NCBI RefSeq assembly: GCF_014397785.1
Contig: NZ_VZQQ01000020.1
Coordinates: 62,001 to 126,000, forward strand
Source of the DNA: Paraburkholderia podalyriae
GTDB taxonomy: Bacteria > Pseudomonadota > Gammaproteobacteria > Burkholderiales > Burkholderiaceae
Length of the DNA stretch: 64,000 bases
Direction of reading: 5' to 3'
Shown: piece after piece, positions 41,057 to 49,845 of the stretch
How the letters are laid out: every line of letters starts with the position of its first letter
Position numbering within the stretch: the first letter of the stretch is position 1
Made by a program: the position numbers and the translations under genes
The notes under the pieces: model-generated
The model's input: the letters and a program-made list of their open reading frames with translations, nothing else
Told to the model about the DNA's origin: nothing
Database searches by the model: none

Positions 41057-42177
41057 CGCGCGCCGTCCCCGCCGGCGCGTACCGCCATGCCGTCTTTCAG
41101 CTCGTAGTTGCCGCTGGTCACGACGCCGAGCGCGGGGTCGAGCGGACCGTCGACGCCGTAGCGCCCGCCGTTTTCGACCGCGATGCTCACCGCGACGCGG
41201 TGCGCCTTGTTTTGCGGGGTGATCTGGAACACGTATGCGTGCTGGCCATCCCGCAGCACGGCCGCGCGCGGCACGATCCAGTGCGTGCCGGTGCGCGTCG
41301 CGATGTCGCCGGCGACGCGTGTACCGGGGATGAACGGCGTCTGCGCGAGCGGCACCGTCGCGCCGATGTTGACCAGCTGGGATTGCGGATCGATCGCCGC
41401 GCCGACGAACACCACGCGGCCGTCAATCGACGTCTGCGCGAGTGCCGCGGACAGGCCGTGCAGCGTGACGGCATCGCCGGGGTGGATCGAGGCGGCGTCG
41501 GTGGGCTCGACACCGAGCGTCACGTTTGCGCGCGCGTCGCGGCTCGCGCCACTCGCGAGCTGCAGGATCGCCGCGCCGGCCTGTAACTGGTCGCCTTGCG
41601 CTGCGGACAACTGCAACACCACGCCGTCGAACGGCGCGGTCACGATCTTGTTGCCGCTCGCGATGCCGGTCTGATTCTGCGCGGCGAGCGCTTCGCGCGC
41701 ATCGTCGACGGCCTTGCTCGCGCTGGCGAGCTGCGATTGCGTCGCGAGACCCTTGTCGTACAGCGACCGGCTACGGATGAGTTCGCCTTGCGCGAGCGCC
41801 AGCGCGCCTCTCGCCTGGGTTGCGGCAAGCACCGCGGCTGGATCGGCCTGTACGACGAAAAGTGGCGCACCGCGTTTGACGGTCTCGCCCGCCTGAACGC
41901 GCATCTGCACGATCCGCGAGACGTAGGGCAGATTGATCGTCGTGACGTTCGACGCCGTGGCCGCGACGCTCCCGAAGCCGCGCACCGGCTGCGCGATTGC
42001 GGCGCGCTGCACGCGCACGGTCTGCACAGCGACCGACGGTTGCGCTTGGCCGGCGGCGCTGTCGTCCGCATGAACCGGATGGACCGTTGCATACAACAGG
42101 ACCGCGCAAACGAGCGGCGCGGCGGCGGCCGCAACACGCGGCCACGGATGCCGCGATGAAAACAGGCTATTTCGCAT
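41053..42177 (-). CDS. RND efflux periplasmic adaptor (membrane fusion protein)
   Basis: The 374-residue adaptor has an N-terminal hydrophobic export segment (VAAAAAPLVCAVLLYATVHP), a biotinyl-lipoyl half-motif (VQAGETVKRGAPLFVVQAD), a helical hairpin (SRSLYDKGLATQSQLASASK), the second half-motif (VTAPFDGVVLQLSAAQGDQL) and a beta-barrel domain. It bridges the inner-membrane pump and the outer-membrane channel. Its stop overlaps the pump start, and its start overlaps the end of the outer-membrane factor gene by 11 bases, so all three are one operon. Confidence 0.9.
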   Translation of the reverse strand: MRNSLFSSRHPWPRVAAAAAPLVCAVLLYATVHPVHADDSAAGQAQPSVAVQTVRVQRAAIAQPVRGFGSVAATASNVTTINLPYVSRIVQMRVQAGETVKRGAPLFVVQADPAAVLAATQARGALALAQGELIRSRSLYDKGLATQSQLASASKAVDDAREALAAQNQTGIASGNKIVTAPFDGVVLQLSAAQGDQLQAGAAILQLASGASRDARANVTLGVEPTDAASIHPGDAVTLHGLSAALAQTSIDGRVVFVGAAIDPQSQLVNIGATVPLAQTPFIPGTRVAGDIATRTGTHWIVPRAAVLRDGQHAYVFQITPQNKAHRVAVSIAVENGGRYGVDGPLDPALGVVTSGNYELKDGMAVRAGGDGAR

Positions 42178-43597
42178 GAGTGTCGATGAAAGTCAGGTCG
42201 GATAGAAAGGCGTCGGGAATCGCGCTGCCGAGCAGCGCCTGCAAGCCGACGCGTTGTTCGTCGAGCGCTTCGCGCAGCGTCGCGACGTCGATGCGTTTCG
42301 TGAGCGCGGCGCTTTGTGCGTCGGTGTACGCCCCGAGCACGAGGTTGCGTTCGGCGTAGGCCGCCGCGGCGTCGCGCGCGGCGCGCTCGACGCCGGGCAG
42401 CGCGGCTTCGGTCTGCTGCAATTGGCGCGCGAGAATCGCGCTGTCTTCGCGCAGCCGGGCGACGTCCGCATACGCCTGGTTCAGGCGGGTCTGGTACTCG
42501 TCGCGAAGCCGCTGGCGGGTCGCTTTTTCGATCGCGACATTGCCCTGGTTGCGGTTGAAGATCGGCAGACTCAGGTTGATCTGAAAACCGCTCGTGTAGA
42601 TGTTCGACGTGTCGCGCGCACGCACGAAGCCGACCGACAGACTCGGGAACTGGCTCAGAATCGCCGCGCGATATTTCTGCTCCTGCGCTTCGTACCCGGC
42701 TTGCAGCGCGATCAGATCGGGCCGGCGGCGGGCGAGGTTGGCGAGCGCCGCGTCGAGCGTCGCGTCGGGGAGCGGCGCGACCTCATTGTCGCTGCCCGTT
42801 TGCAATTGCAATTGCACGTCCGGCGCGAGGCCGAGCAGCGCATTCAGATCGTGACGCGTTTGCGCGGCCGCGCGCTCGGCGTCGGTGTATTGTTTGCGCG
42901 CGTCGCTATAGGCGAGGAGCGCGGCGCTCAAGGTATCGTCGGTCAGGTTGCCGTCGGCGCGCGCCGCGGCCATGCGCTCGTAACGCGTGCGCGCGAGATC
43001 GCGTTGCTGTTGCAACAGCGGCAGCGTGCGCTGCTGGAAACAGGTCTTCACGAACAGCTGCCGCGCTTGCGCGACAATCTGCCATTCCTGCCACAGCAGG
43101 CCGAGATCGGTCTTCGCGAGCGTCGCGTCGGCGGACTGTTTATTCGCGCTGCGCAGCACGATCGCCATCACGTCGATGCTGAGGCCATAATTGAACGCGC
43201 GTGTGGTGCCCACCGCGCCCGGATAATCGCTCGACACGCTCAGTTGCGGATCGGGCAGCAGACCCGCCGAATAAGCCTGCGCGCCGGCGATGCCGAGATC
43301 GTCGCGGGCGAGCTTTAGATCGGGGTTGTTGGCGACCGCGAGCATCGCGACTTCATCGATGTCGAGCCCGTCGGCGGGATCGAAACGATGCGCGGCCAGT
43401 TCGGGCAGCGGCATGCTCGCGGGATCGATACGGATCCGTTCGAGCGATCGCGCGGACGTCGAGGTGTCCTGCGGCGCGAGCGGTTCGCGGTGATAGGTCG
43501 CGCAGCCGCTCATCAGCAGCACGCACAACGGCACGAGCGCGCGCACACGCAGCGCCACGGCATGGAAAACAGGCAAAATCCGGCTCCTGCGAATCAT
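42167..43597 (-). CDS. Outer-membrane efflux lipoprotein (TolC/CusC-like)
   Basis: This 476-residue protein has a lipoprotein signal with lipobox LMSGC near residue 32. It contains two TolC-type repeats, with YSAGLLPDPQLSVSSDYPG in the first half and KYRAAILSQFPSLSVGFVRA in the second. It forms the exit duct of the tripartite pump. It is the first gene of the efflux operon; PmrA-like direct repeats at 43661-43677 and 43726-43742 lie 64 and 129 bases upstream of its start. Confidence 0.88.
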   Translation of the reverse strand: MIRRSRILPVFHAVALRVRALVPLCVLLMSGCATYHREPLAPQDTSTSARSLERIRIDPASMPLPELAAHRFDPADGLDIDEVAMLAVANNPDLKLARDDLGIAGAQAYSAGLLPDPQLSVSSDYPGAVGTTRAFNYGLSIDVMAIVLRSANKQSADATLAKTDLGLLWQEWQIVAQARQLFVKTCFQQRTLPLLQQQRDLARTRYERMAAARADGNLTDDTLSAALLAYSDARKQYTDAERAAAQTRHDLNALLGLAPDVQLQLQTGSDNEVAPLPDATLDAALANLARRRPDLIALQAGYEAQEQKYRAAILSQFPSLSVGFVRARDTSNIYTSGFQINLSLPIFNRNQGNVAIEKATRQRLRDEYQTRLNQAYADVARLREDSAILARQLQQTEAALPGVERAARDAAAAYAERNLVLGAYTDAQSAALTKRIDVATLREALDEQRVGLQALLGSAIPDAFLSDLTFIDTHAK

Positions 43598-43660
43598 CGG
43601 AAGGGGCGAGCGACGCGCGAGCGAGGCCTCGCAAAGAAAGCCGATTTTCCACAGCGCGCG

Positions 43661-43677
43661 CTTAAGATAGCCTTAAC
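43661..43677. promoter_or_regulatory. PmrA-box-like direct repeat (efflux side)
   Basis: CTTAAG and CTTAAC are separated by five bases, giving an 11-base period. The site lies 64 bases upstream of the efflux operon start on the other strand. This closely resembles the half-site spacing of PmrA/QseB-type response regulators, and such a regulator is encoded 120 bases to the right. Confidence 0.5.
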
Positions 43678-43725
43678 GTCGAATCGCGTGACACGCGCCG
43701 CGAAATCGACGCGTCGTCAGTACCG

Positions 43726-43742
43726 CGTAAGCGTTCGTTAAG
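43726..43742. promoter_or_regulatory. PmrA-box-like direct repeat (regulator side)
   Basis: CGTAAG and GTTAAG are separated by five bases, again with an 11-base period. It lies 53 bases before the response regulator start at 43796 and 49 bases from the first repeat. It may allow autoregulation of the two-component operon. Confidence 0.4.
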
Positions 43743-43795
43743 CTGCCGCGGTCGATAATGCGGCGGCCAAAACCGCATCAAGGAGAGGAGAGGCC

Positions 43796-44458
43796 ATGCG
43801 CCTGCTACTGGTCGAAGACGACGACATGATCGCGGAATCGGTGCTGGGCGCGATGCGCCGCGCCGGCTACGCGATCGATTGGGCCGAGGACGGCCGCGCG
43901 GCGGAACTGTCGCTCGATAACGGCGTGTACGACCTCGTGCTGCTCGACCTCGGCCTGCCGAAAAAAGACGGCATCGACGTGCTGAACGCGTATCGCCGCA
44001 ACGGCGGCGCGGCGCCGGTGATGATCCTGACCGCGCGCGACGCGGTCGACGAACGCATCCGCGGTCTCGACGCCGGCGCCGACGACTACCTGATCAAGCC
44101 GTTCGATCTCGACGAACTGGCCGCGCGCATTCGCGCGCTGCTGCGTCGGCGCACCGGCCAGAAGCAGCCGGTCTACAGTCACGGCGAACTGACGCTCGAC
44201 CCCGCCGCGCATGAAGTCACCCGGGACGGCGTGCCGCTGCCGCTGGTGCCGCGCGAATTCGCGCTGCTGCAGGCGCTGATCGAGGAGCCGACACGCGTGT
44301 TCACGAAGGCCGAACTCGAAGAAAAGCTGTACGGCTGGGGCGAGGAAGTCGGCAGCAACACGATCGAAGTGCATGTGCACAGTCTGCGGCGCAAGATCGG
44401 CGCGGACCAGATCGTGACCGTGCGCGGCGTCGGCTATCGCCTGAAGAGGTGCGGATGA
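43796..44458 (+). CDS. OmpR-family response regulator (QseB/PmrA-like)
   Basis: This 220-residue regulator has receiver acidic residues EDDD at 7-10, acceptor D51 in VLLDLGLPKKDG, and the lysine in LIKPFDLDELAARI. The C-terminal winged helix has REFALLQALIEEP, SNTIEVHVHSLRRKIG and the end TVRGVGYRLKRCG. It is divergent from the RND efflux operon, with two CTTAAG-type repeats between, so control of efflux is likely. The kinase gene starts within its stop (ATGA). AGGAGAGGAG before the ATG is a strong ribosome site. Confidence 0.92.
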   Translation: MRLLLVEDDDMIAESVLGAMRRAGYAIDWAEDGRAAELSLDNGVYDLVLLDLGLPKKDGIDVLNAYRRNGGAAPVMILTARDAVDERIRGLDAGADDYLIKPFDLDELAARIRALLRRRTGQKQPVYSHGELTLDPAAHEVTRDGVPLPLVPREFALLQALIEEPTRVFTKAELEEKLYGWGEEVGSNTIEVHVHSLRRKIGADQIVTVRGVGYRLKRCG

Positions 44459-45819
44459 CGTCGATTCGCCGCTGGCTGCTCGGTTGGCTGATCTTCGGCA
44501 TGGCGGCGGCGTCGATGGTCGCGGCTTTCGCGATCTTCCATACCGCGCGGCGCGAGGCGAGCGAGCTGTTCGACTACGAACTGCGCACCGTCGCGCTGTC
44601 GCTGCCGTCGGGGCTGCGAGGCGCAGGCAGCAGCGAGCGGCGTGACCCCGATCTCGGCGATCTCGCCGACGACCGCATCGTCATCGAGATCTGGGACAGC
44701 AACGAGACGCTCGTCTATCACTCCGCGCAGGCGCCGGTGTTCGGGCGTCTGCCGCCGGGCTTCAACACGGTGCCGCGCGGCGACTATCACTGGCGCACCT
44801 TCGGCGTCGCGCAGAAAGACCGCTACGTGCAGGTCGCCCAGCCGGTCTCGGTGCGCGAGGACCTCGCGCTGCACCTCGCGCTGCACACGCTGTGGCCGCT
44901 TGGCGTGCTGCTGCCGGTGACGATGGCGCTCGTGCTGCTGGTGGTCGCGCGCGGGCTCGCGCCGATCGGCGGGCTGTCGCGCGCGCTCGCGACGCGTTCG
45001 ATCGATTCGCTCGAACCGCTGCGGCTCGATGGCAACCTGCCGGTCGAAATCCGGCCGCTCGTCGAAGCGCTGAACGATCTGCTGCAGCGCTTGCATACGG
45101 CATCGCAGGGGCAGCGCACGTTTATCGCCGATGCCGCGCACGAACTGCGCTCGCCGCTCGCGGCGCTGAAGCTGCAACTGCAGGCGGCGTCGCGCGACGG
45201 ATCGCTCAGCGGCGAGGGGCAGACGCTTGAGCGCGTCGAGCATCGCGTGAATCGGATCATCCACCTCGTGCAGCAACTGCTGACGCTCGCGCGCGAAGAC
45301 GCGCAGCCCGTGACCTCGACGGTGCCGGTCAGCCTGCGCCGCATCGGCGAGCAGGCGGTCAGCGATTGTTCCGTGCTGGCGGAGCTGCGCGAGATCGATC
45401 TCGGCCTCGAATGCGAACACGCGCGCGCGCCGAACGACGCTTATACGGTGCTCGCCGAGCCGCACAGTATCAGCGTGTTGTTAGGGAACCTGATCAATAA
45501 CGCAATCCGTCACACGCCGCCGGGCGGCCGTGTCGACGTGGTGCTGCGGCGCGCGGGAGAGCGGGTCGGGTTCGAGATCGTCGATAGCGGCTCGGGAATT
45601 CCGGATGCGGAGCTTGAACGCGTGTTCGACCGCTTCTATCGCGGCGAGGAGTCGAAGGGCGAGGGCAGCGGACTCGGTCTCGCGATCGTCGCACGGATCG
45701 CCGAGCGGCATCACCTCGAACTGTCGCTGCGCAATAATGTCGGCGCGCCGGGTTTGCGAGTGTCGGTCACCGGGCTGCGCGCGCACGATGCCGCCGCGCC
45801 CGCCGCGGCCGCGAATTGA
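44455..45819 (+). CDS. Sensor histidine kinase (QseC-like), partner of the efflux regulator
   Basis: The 454-residue inner-membrane sensor has a first helix (LLGWLIFGMAAASMVAAFAI), a periplasmic domain of about 120 residues, a second helix (LGVLLPVTMALVLLVVARG), HAMP-like linker and the box FIADAAHELRSPLAALKLQL. The ATPase motifs are LINNAIRHTPPGG, IVDSGSGIP and GEGSGLGLAIV. It is translated from an ATG overlapping the regulator stop; a GTG 6 bases earlier is an alternative. The periplasmic domain probably senses a compound or ion exported by the divergent pump. Confidence 0.9.
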   Translation: MTSIRRWLLGWLIFGMAAASMVAAFAIFHTARREASELFDYELRTVALSLPSGLRGAGSSERRDPDLGDLADDRIVIEIWDSNETLVYHSAQAPVFGRLPPGFNTVPRGDYHWRTFGVAQKDRYVQVAQPVSVREDLALHLALHTLWPLGVLLPVTMALVLLVVARGLAPIGGLSRALATRSIDSLEPLRLDGNLPVEIRPLVEALNDLLQRLHTASQGQRTFIADAAHELRSPLAALKLQLQAASRDGSLSGEGQTLERVEHRVNRIIHLVQQLLTLAREDAQPVTSTVPVSLRRIGEQAVSDCSVLAELREIDLGLECEHARAPNDAYTVLAEPHSISVLLGNLINNAIRHTPPGGRVDVVLRRAGERVGFEIVDSGSGIPDAELERVFDRFYRGEESKGEGSGLGLAIVARIAERHHLELSLRNNVGAPGLRVSVTGLRAHDAAAPAAAAN

Positions 45820-45910
45820 CCATCGTCACTCGTGCTCGGACTTGTCATGAGCGCGCGGGCGCACGCTGCTACAATCTCGTCTTTACAGATCGACAGACTG
45901 ATTGTGCACT

Positions 45911-46798
45911 ATGGGTTTCGAACAACTCGCTGAACTGAAGAAGCAACTGGCCGCGGCGCGCGCCGCCGCCGAGTCGGCCGGCAAGCCCGATCGCAAATCG
46001 GCGGCGCGCCCCGCTTCGAAGTCCACCGGCAAGCCCGCCTCAAATGCCGGGGCGCATGCTGACTCACGTCCCGACCGTGGCGTCAATCCCGGCGCGAAGC
46101 CTGAAGGCCGGTCCGGTGCGAAGCCGGGCGCGAAGGCCGGCGGTCGCCCGGACGGCAAACCGGGCACGCGAGCCGGCCGCCCACAGCCGGCGCGCCACGG
46201 CGCGCCCGCGGTGGACGCCAAGCCGGTTGATCCGGTGGTGCGCTCGATCGGTCGTCTGCAAAAACGTTTCCCGGTCGCTTTCCCAAAGAATCCCGCCCCG
46301 AAGCTGCCGCTGAAGATCGGCGTTTTCGAAGACCTCGTCGTGCATGCGAAGGAACTGTCGCTGAGCGAAGCCGAGTTGCGCGACGCGATCAAGACGTGGT
46401 GCCGTGGCGGACGCTACTGGAAGAGCCTCGTCGAAGGCGCGGCGCGCGTCGATCTGGCGGGCGTCGAAGTCGGCAAGGTCACGGCGCAGGAAGCGGCCGG
46501 CGCGCAGCGCCTGCTCGCGCATCGCGCGGCGAAGGGCGCGCAGAAGGCCGCCGAAGCGACGGCCAACGCAAACGCGCCGGCCGCTGCAGCCGCGACGGGC
46601 GAGCACGCGGCCGCTGACAAGCCGCAAGCCGAAGCACCGGCAGTCGCCGAACAGGCGGTCCCGCAAGCGGATGCCGCCGCCGCGTCGGCGCAAACCGCGG
46701 CGGCGAATACCGCCGCAAACACGGCCACCGAAGCGCCAACGAGCGCGCAAGACGATCCGCAGGCCACCACTCCCGCTTCCACTCCGTCCCAGCTCTAA
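45911..46798 (+). CDS. ProQ/FinO-family RNA chaperone with long disordered arms
   Basis: The 295-residue protein contains a FinO/ProQ RNA-binding domain at about residues 105-200: SIGRLQKRFPVAFPKNPAPK, LPLKIGVFEDLVVHAKE and AIKTWCRGGRYWKSLVEGAA. Before it lies a basic, Gly-, Lys- and Pro-rich arm with repeated KP pairs (GKPDRKSAARPASKSTGKP). After it comes a long alanine- and acid-rich tail. Such proteins bind structured small RNAs and mRNA ends. The arms are far longer than in minimal FinO-domain proteins and could add RNA affinity. It is monocistronic. Confidence 0.82.
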   Translation: MGFEQLAELKKQLAAARAAAESAGKPDRKSAARPASKSTGKPASNAGAHADSRPDRGVNPGAKPEGRSGAKPGAKAGGRPDGKPGTRAGRPQPARHGAPAVDAKPVDPVVRSIGRLQKRFPVAFPKNPAPKLPLKIGVFEDLVVHAKELSLSEAELRDAIKTWCRGGRYWKSLVEGAARVDLAGVEVGKVTAQEAAGAQRLLAHRAAKGAQKAAEATANANAPAAAAATGEHAAADKPQAEAPAVAEQAVPQADAAAASAQTAAANTAANTATEAPTSAQDDPQATTPASTPSQL

Positions 46799-46825
46799 CC
46801 CTGGCAGCGCCCGTCACGGTCTCGG

Positions 46826-48175
46826 TCACGAGGTCATGACGGGCCGCGCAGCCGTCAGCCGGCTGCGCACGAATCCCACATGCTCGCGCAGCACATAAAA
46901 CGCATCCGCATGAGCGAGCGGCATGCGCAGATGGCTCAGCGCCGCCTCGATCTCGTCCAGTTGCCCCAGTAGCTGCCTGCGCTCCTCTTCGGTTGCGCCG
47001 GCGAGCGCGTGCCGCTCGATCGCAATCAGCGAACCGTAATAGCGATAGATGCGCGAGCGCACCCGCCAGCGGTACAACGCCGGAATCACCCGCATGGCGG
47101 GCAACAGCAGCACGGCGATCGGCAACAGCAGGACCAGCGTGCGATCGCCGATGCTCGCGAGCCAGAACGGCAGCGTCCGATACAGAAAGCCCTTGCCGGT
47201 CCGGTAATAGCGCTGCGCGTCCTCGCTGACCGGGTACTCGTGCGCGACCGGGTTCGGGAACTGCCCGGCATGCTGCAACAAGCCAGCGGTGCCGTGTACT
47301 TCCTGCGCCGCCTCGATCAATAGATCGGAAATCGCGGGATGCAGCGTGCTGCGCGCGACGAGCTCGACGGTCGGGCTGATCAGGTGAACGGTCTCGGGCG
47401 GAATGCGCCGCTTCAGATCGAGCACGCCGGGCGGCAGGTCGATCTGGTCGAGAAACGGAAAGACGCGCGTATAGGCGTTCGCTTCGTCGAAATTCATCAC
47501 CGAGATGCCGGGGACGCGCAGCAGCCGCAGCATCAGGCCGCGCGTCGCGGAGTCGCCGCTCAGGATCGCCGCGTCGACTTCGCCGGCGACCAGCTGCGTG
47601 GCGGCCTGCAGGCCGTCGCTCGGCACCAGCGTCGTGTCGCCGCCGGGCTCGATGCCGTTCGCCGCGAGCAGTTGCAGCGCGAGCAGCCGCGTGCCGCTGC
47701 CTTCGCGGCCGACCGCGATCCGCTTGCCTTCGAGCTGCGCGAGCTGCGTGAGCGCCGCGCCGCGATAGAACACGACGATCGGCACATAGAACACGCTACC
47801 GAGCGACACCAGCGACGACGTGTCGAGCCCTTCGGCCACCCCGCCTTGCACGAAAGCGATATCGACGTGCTGCTTCGGGTCCAGCAGCCGTTGCAGGTTC
47901 TGCACCGAACCATCGGATTCGAGCACGTTCAGGCGGATGCCGTTGCGAGCGAGGATCTTGCGGTACTGGTTCGCCGTGGTGACGAACGAACTGTCGCGCG
48001 GGCCGGCGCTGATCGTGATCGTGCGCGGCGGCGCCGGATTGGCGATCCACACGATCAGCACGACCGCGAACGCGATCAGCAGCGCCGTGATGAAGTAGGG
48101 CAGCAGATGCTCGCGCCATTCGGTGCGCGTCAGTTCGCCGGGAAAGTGCCGAGGACGCGGACGCAGCGCTTTCAT
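46826..48175 (-). CDS. TAXI-family TRAP-type solute-binding protein, membrane anchored
   Basis: The 449-residue protein starts with a cytoplasmic basic stretch and a membrane helix (LLPYFITALLIAFAVVLIVW). A periplasmic TAXI-type binding domain follows (TITISAGPRDSSFVTTANQY, KRIAVGREGSGTRLLALQLL), then another helix (TLVLLLPIAVLLLPAM) and a cytoplasmic helical tail. This anchored form is common in Burkholderia, and no TRAP permease genes are adjacent, so it may sense rather than transport a ligand. I prefer the ATG at 48175 to a longer reading that starts at 48316. It is convergent with the proQ-like gene. Confidence 0.78.
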   Translation of the reverse strand: MKALRPRPRHFPGELTRTEWREHLLPYFITALLIAFAVVLIVWIANPAPPRTITISAGPRDSSFVTTANQYRKILARNGIRLNVLESDGSVQNLQRLLDPKQHVDIAFVQGGVAEGLDTSSLVSLGSVFYVPIVVFYRGAALTQLAQLEGKRIAVGREGSGTRLLALQLLAANGIEPGGDTTLVPSDGLQAATQLVAGEVDAAILSGDSATRGLMLRLLRVPGISVMNFDEANAYTRVFPFLDQIDLPPGVLDLKRRIPPETVHLISPTVELVARSTLHPAISDLLIEAAQEVHGTAGLLQHAGQFPNPVAHEYPVSEDAQRYYRTGKGFLYRTLPFWLASIGDRTLVLLLPIAVLLLPAMRVIPALYRWRVRSRIYRYYGSLIAIERHALAGATEEERRQLLGQLDEIEAALSHLRMPLAHADAFYVLREHVGFVRSRLTAARPVMTS

Positions 48176-48340
48176 GAAGACTCCGTGCGTGAAGCCGGGA
48201 TCAGGCATTGTCGCCTGCGCGGGGCGGCTCGATAGAGGCAGCAGCCGACGGCCTGAAAAAACGACCAACATGGCATAATTTGCCGCAAATCGCGGTCTGG
48301 CAGTAGTGGACGACAAAACTCACGGCGTGGCGCTGGGCGC

Positions 48341-48790
48341 ATGTTGAATCGATGGCATCGGAAGATCGGCAGTTGGCTGGGATTGCTCGCGATCCTGATG
48401 ACGACGCTCGCGCCGACGGTCTCGCAGACGCTCGCCGCCCATTATCACGCCGGCGCGATGATGGACGAGCATTGCCGGACGGCGTCGATGCCGGGCATGC
48501 AGATGCAGGACGACGCGCCCGAGCCCACCCAGGTCGTCGCCACGCCCGACGGCCCGGACGACGCCGGCACCGGGGCCAGTCATGCCGGCGAAAAGCACGC
48601 CCAGATGTCCGGCGACGCTTGCGGCTATTGCAGCCTGCTCGCGCATCTGCCGGTGATGCCGAGCGTCGGCATGCTGTTCGTCGCCGCGATCCGGGCGCGG
48701 CAGCACGCGGCCGCGACGCGCTTCGACAGCGTGCACCGTGTCGAACCGCTTAGCTTCGCGCAGCCACGCGCCCCGCCTTTCACCTCCTGA
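48341..48790 (+). CDS. DUF2946 family protein, copper-locus type
   Basis: The 149-residue protein has an N-terminal signal or membrane helix (WLGLLAILMTTLAPTVSQTL). A methionine- and histidine-rich stretch follows (HYHAGAMMDEHCRTASMPGM), then the conserved CGYCSLLAHLP motif of DUF2946. Met, His and Cys clusters suggest copper or other soft-metal binding in the periplasm. It is followed by a barrel-like protein gene and copC on the same strand, a combination that supports a copper role. The precise function is unknown. Confidence 0.75.
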   Translation: MLNRWHRKIGSWLGLLAILMTTLAPTVSQTLAAHYHAGAMMDEHCRTASMPGMQMQDDAPEPTQVVATPDGPDDAGTGASHAGEKHAQMSGDACGYCSLLAHLPVMPSVGMLFVAAIRARQHAAATRFDSVHRVEPLSFAQPRAPPFTS

Positions 48791-48898
48791 TTCGAATCAC
48801 GTACGACGTGATGCGCCAACCCGCGTCGCGCCTGCTCGCGCGCGTCCGTTCGACGGCGCGCGCCAGCATCGTAATAACCGATCCGACAGGATGCACTC

Positions 48899-49831
48899 AT
48901 GCACACACCAGCAACACGCGGCGGCCGTGCGCCGCGCGCGGCGCCGCTCGTCGCGGCCGCCACCTATGTCGCCTGCACCGCCTACGCCGCGTGCGGCGTC
49001 GCCGGCCTCATCGCCGTGCCGTCCGTTGCGCAGGCGCACGCGATCGCGGGGGACCGCGTATTTCCGGCGACGCTCGCCATCGACGACCCCGGCGTCGGCG
49101 ACGAAGCCAACTTCGAGTACGGCCATCAGCGCGTGCCAGGCGACGCTGGCGACCAGAGCATCAATACCTTCAGCTTCGAATACGACAAGCTGATCACGCC
49201 GCGTCTCGCGGTGTCGATCGACGGCGCGTACGCGATGCAGAACAACCCGCGCGCGGCCGGCTTCAACAACTTCGGCGTCGGCCTCAAGTACCTGCTGTAC
49301 GTGAACGAGCCGCACGAGCTGATGACGTCGATCGGCCTCAGCGCGGAACTCGGCGGCACCGGCAGCCGTGCGATCGCCGACAACTTCTCGACGATCTCGC
49401 CGACCGTCTACATCGGCAAGGGCATGGGCGATCTGCCCGATTCGCTCGCGTATCTGCGGCCGGTCGCGATCACGGCCGAGGCGGCCCCCGCGTTGAACAC
49501 CGGCGCGGGTCAGCCCAACGCGTTCAACTACGGCTTCACCGTGCAGTACAGCCTGCCGTATCTGCAGCAGCACGTGCACGACGCGGGCCTGCCGCAGCCG
49601 TTCGCGAACCTGATTCCGCTCGTCGAGATTCCGCTGTCGCGCAGCCAGGGGCAGACGACCGGCACCGTCAATCCGGGCTTCATCTGGATGAATCGCTACG
49701 GACAGTTCGGCGTTGAGGCGCAGATTCCGATCAACCGCGCGAGCGGCTCGCACGTCGGCATTCTGGTGCAGGCGCACCTGTTCTTCGACGACATTGCGCC
49801 GACCACGCTCGGCAAACCGCTGTTCCAGTGA
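48899..49831 (+). CDS. Predicted outer-membrane beta-barrel-like exported protein
   Basis: This 310-residue protein has a long signal region ending near VPSVAQAHA. The mature part is rich in short alternating strands and ends in KPLFQ, with a hydrophobic-aromatic C-terminus like outer-membrane proteins. Segments such as INTFSFEYDKLITPRLAVSI and NNFGVGLKYLLYVNEPHEL resemble transporter-like barrels seen in metal and aromatic loci. It lies between the DUF2946 and copC genes (14 bases before copC) and is probably co-transcribed with them. I cannot assign a specific family. Confidence 0.65.
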   Translation: MHTPATRGGRAPRAAPLVAAATYVACTAYAACGVAGLIAVPSVAQAHAIAGDRVFPATLAIDDPGVGDEANFEYGHQRVPGDAGDQSINTFSFEYDKLITPRLAVSIDGAYAMQNNPRAAGFNNFGVGLKYLLYVNEPHELMTSIGLSAELGGTGSRAIADNFSTISPTVYIGKGMGDLPDSLAYLRPVAITAEAAPALNTGAGQPNAFNYGFTVQYSLPYLQQHVHDAGLPQPFANLIPLVEIPLSRSQGQTTGTVNPGFIWMNRYGQFGVEAQIPINRASGSHVGILVQAHLFFDDIAPTTLGKPLFQ

Positions 49832-49845
49832 TCCGGAGACAAACG

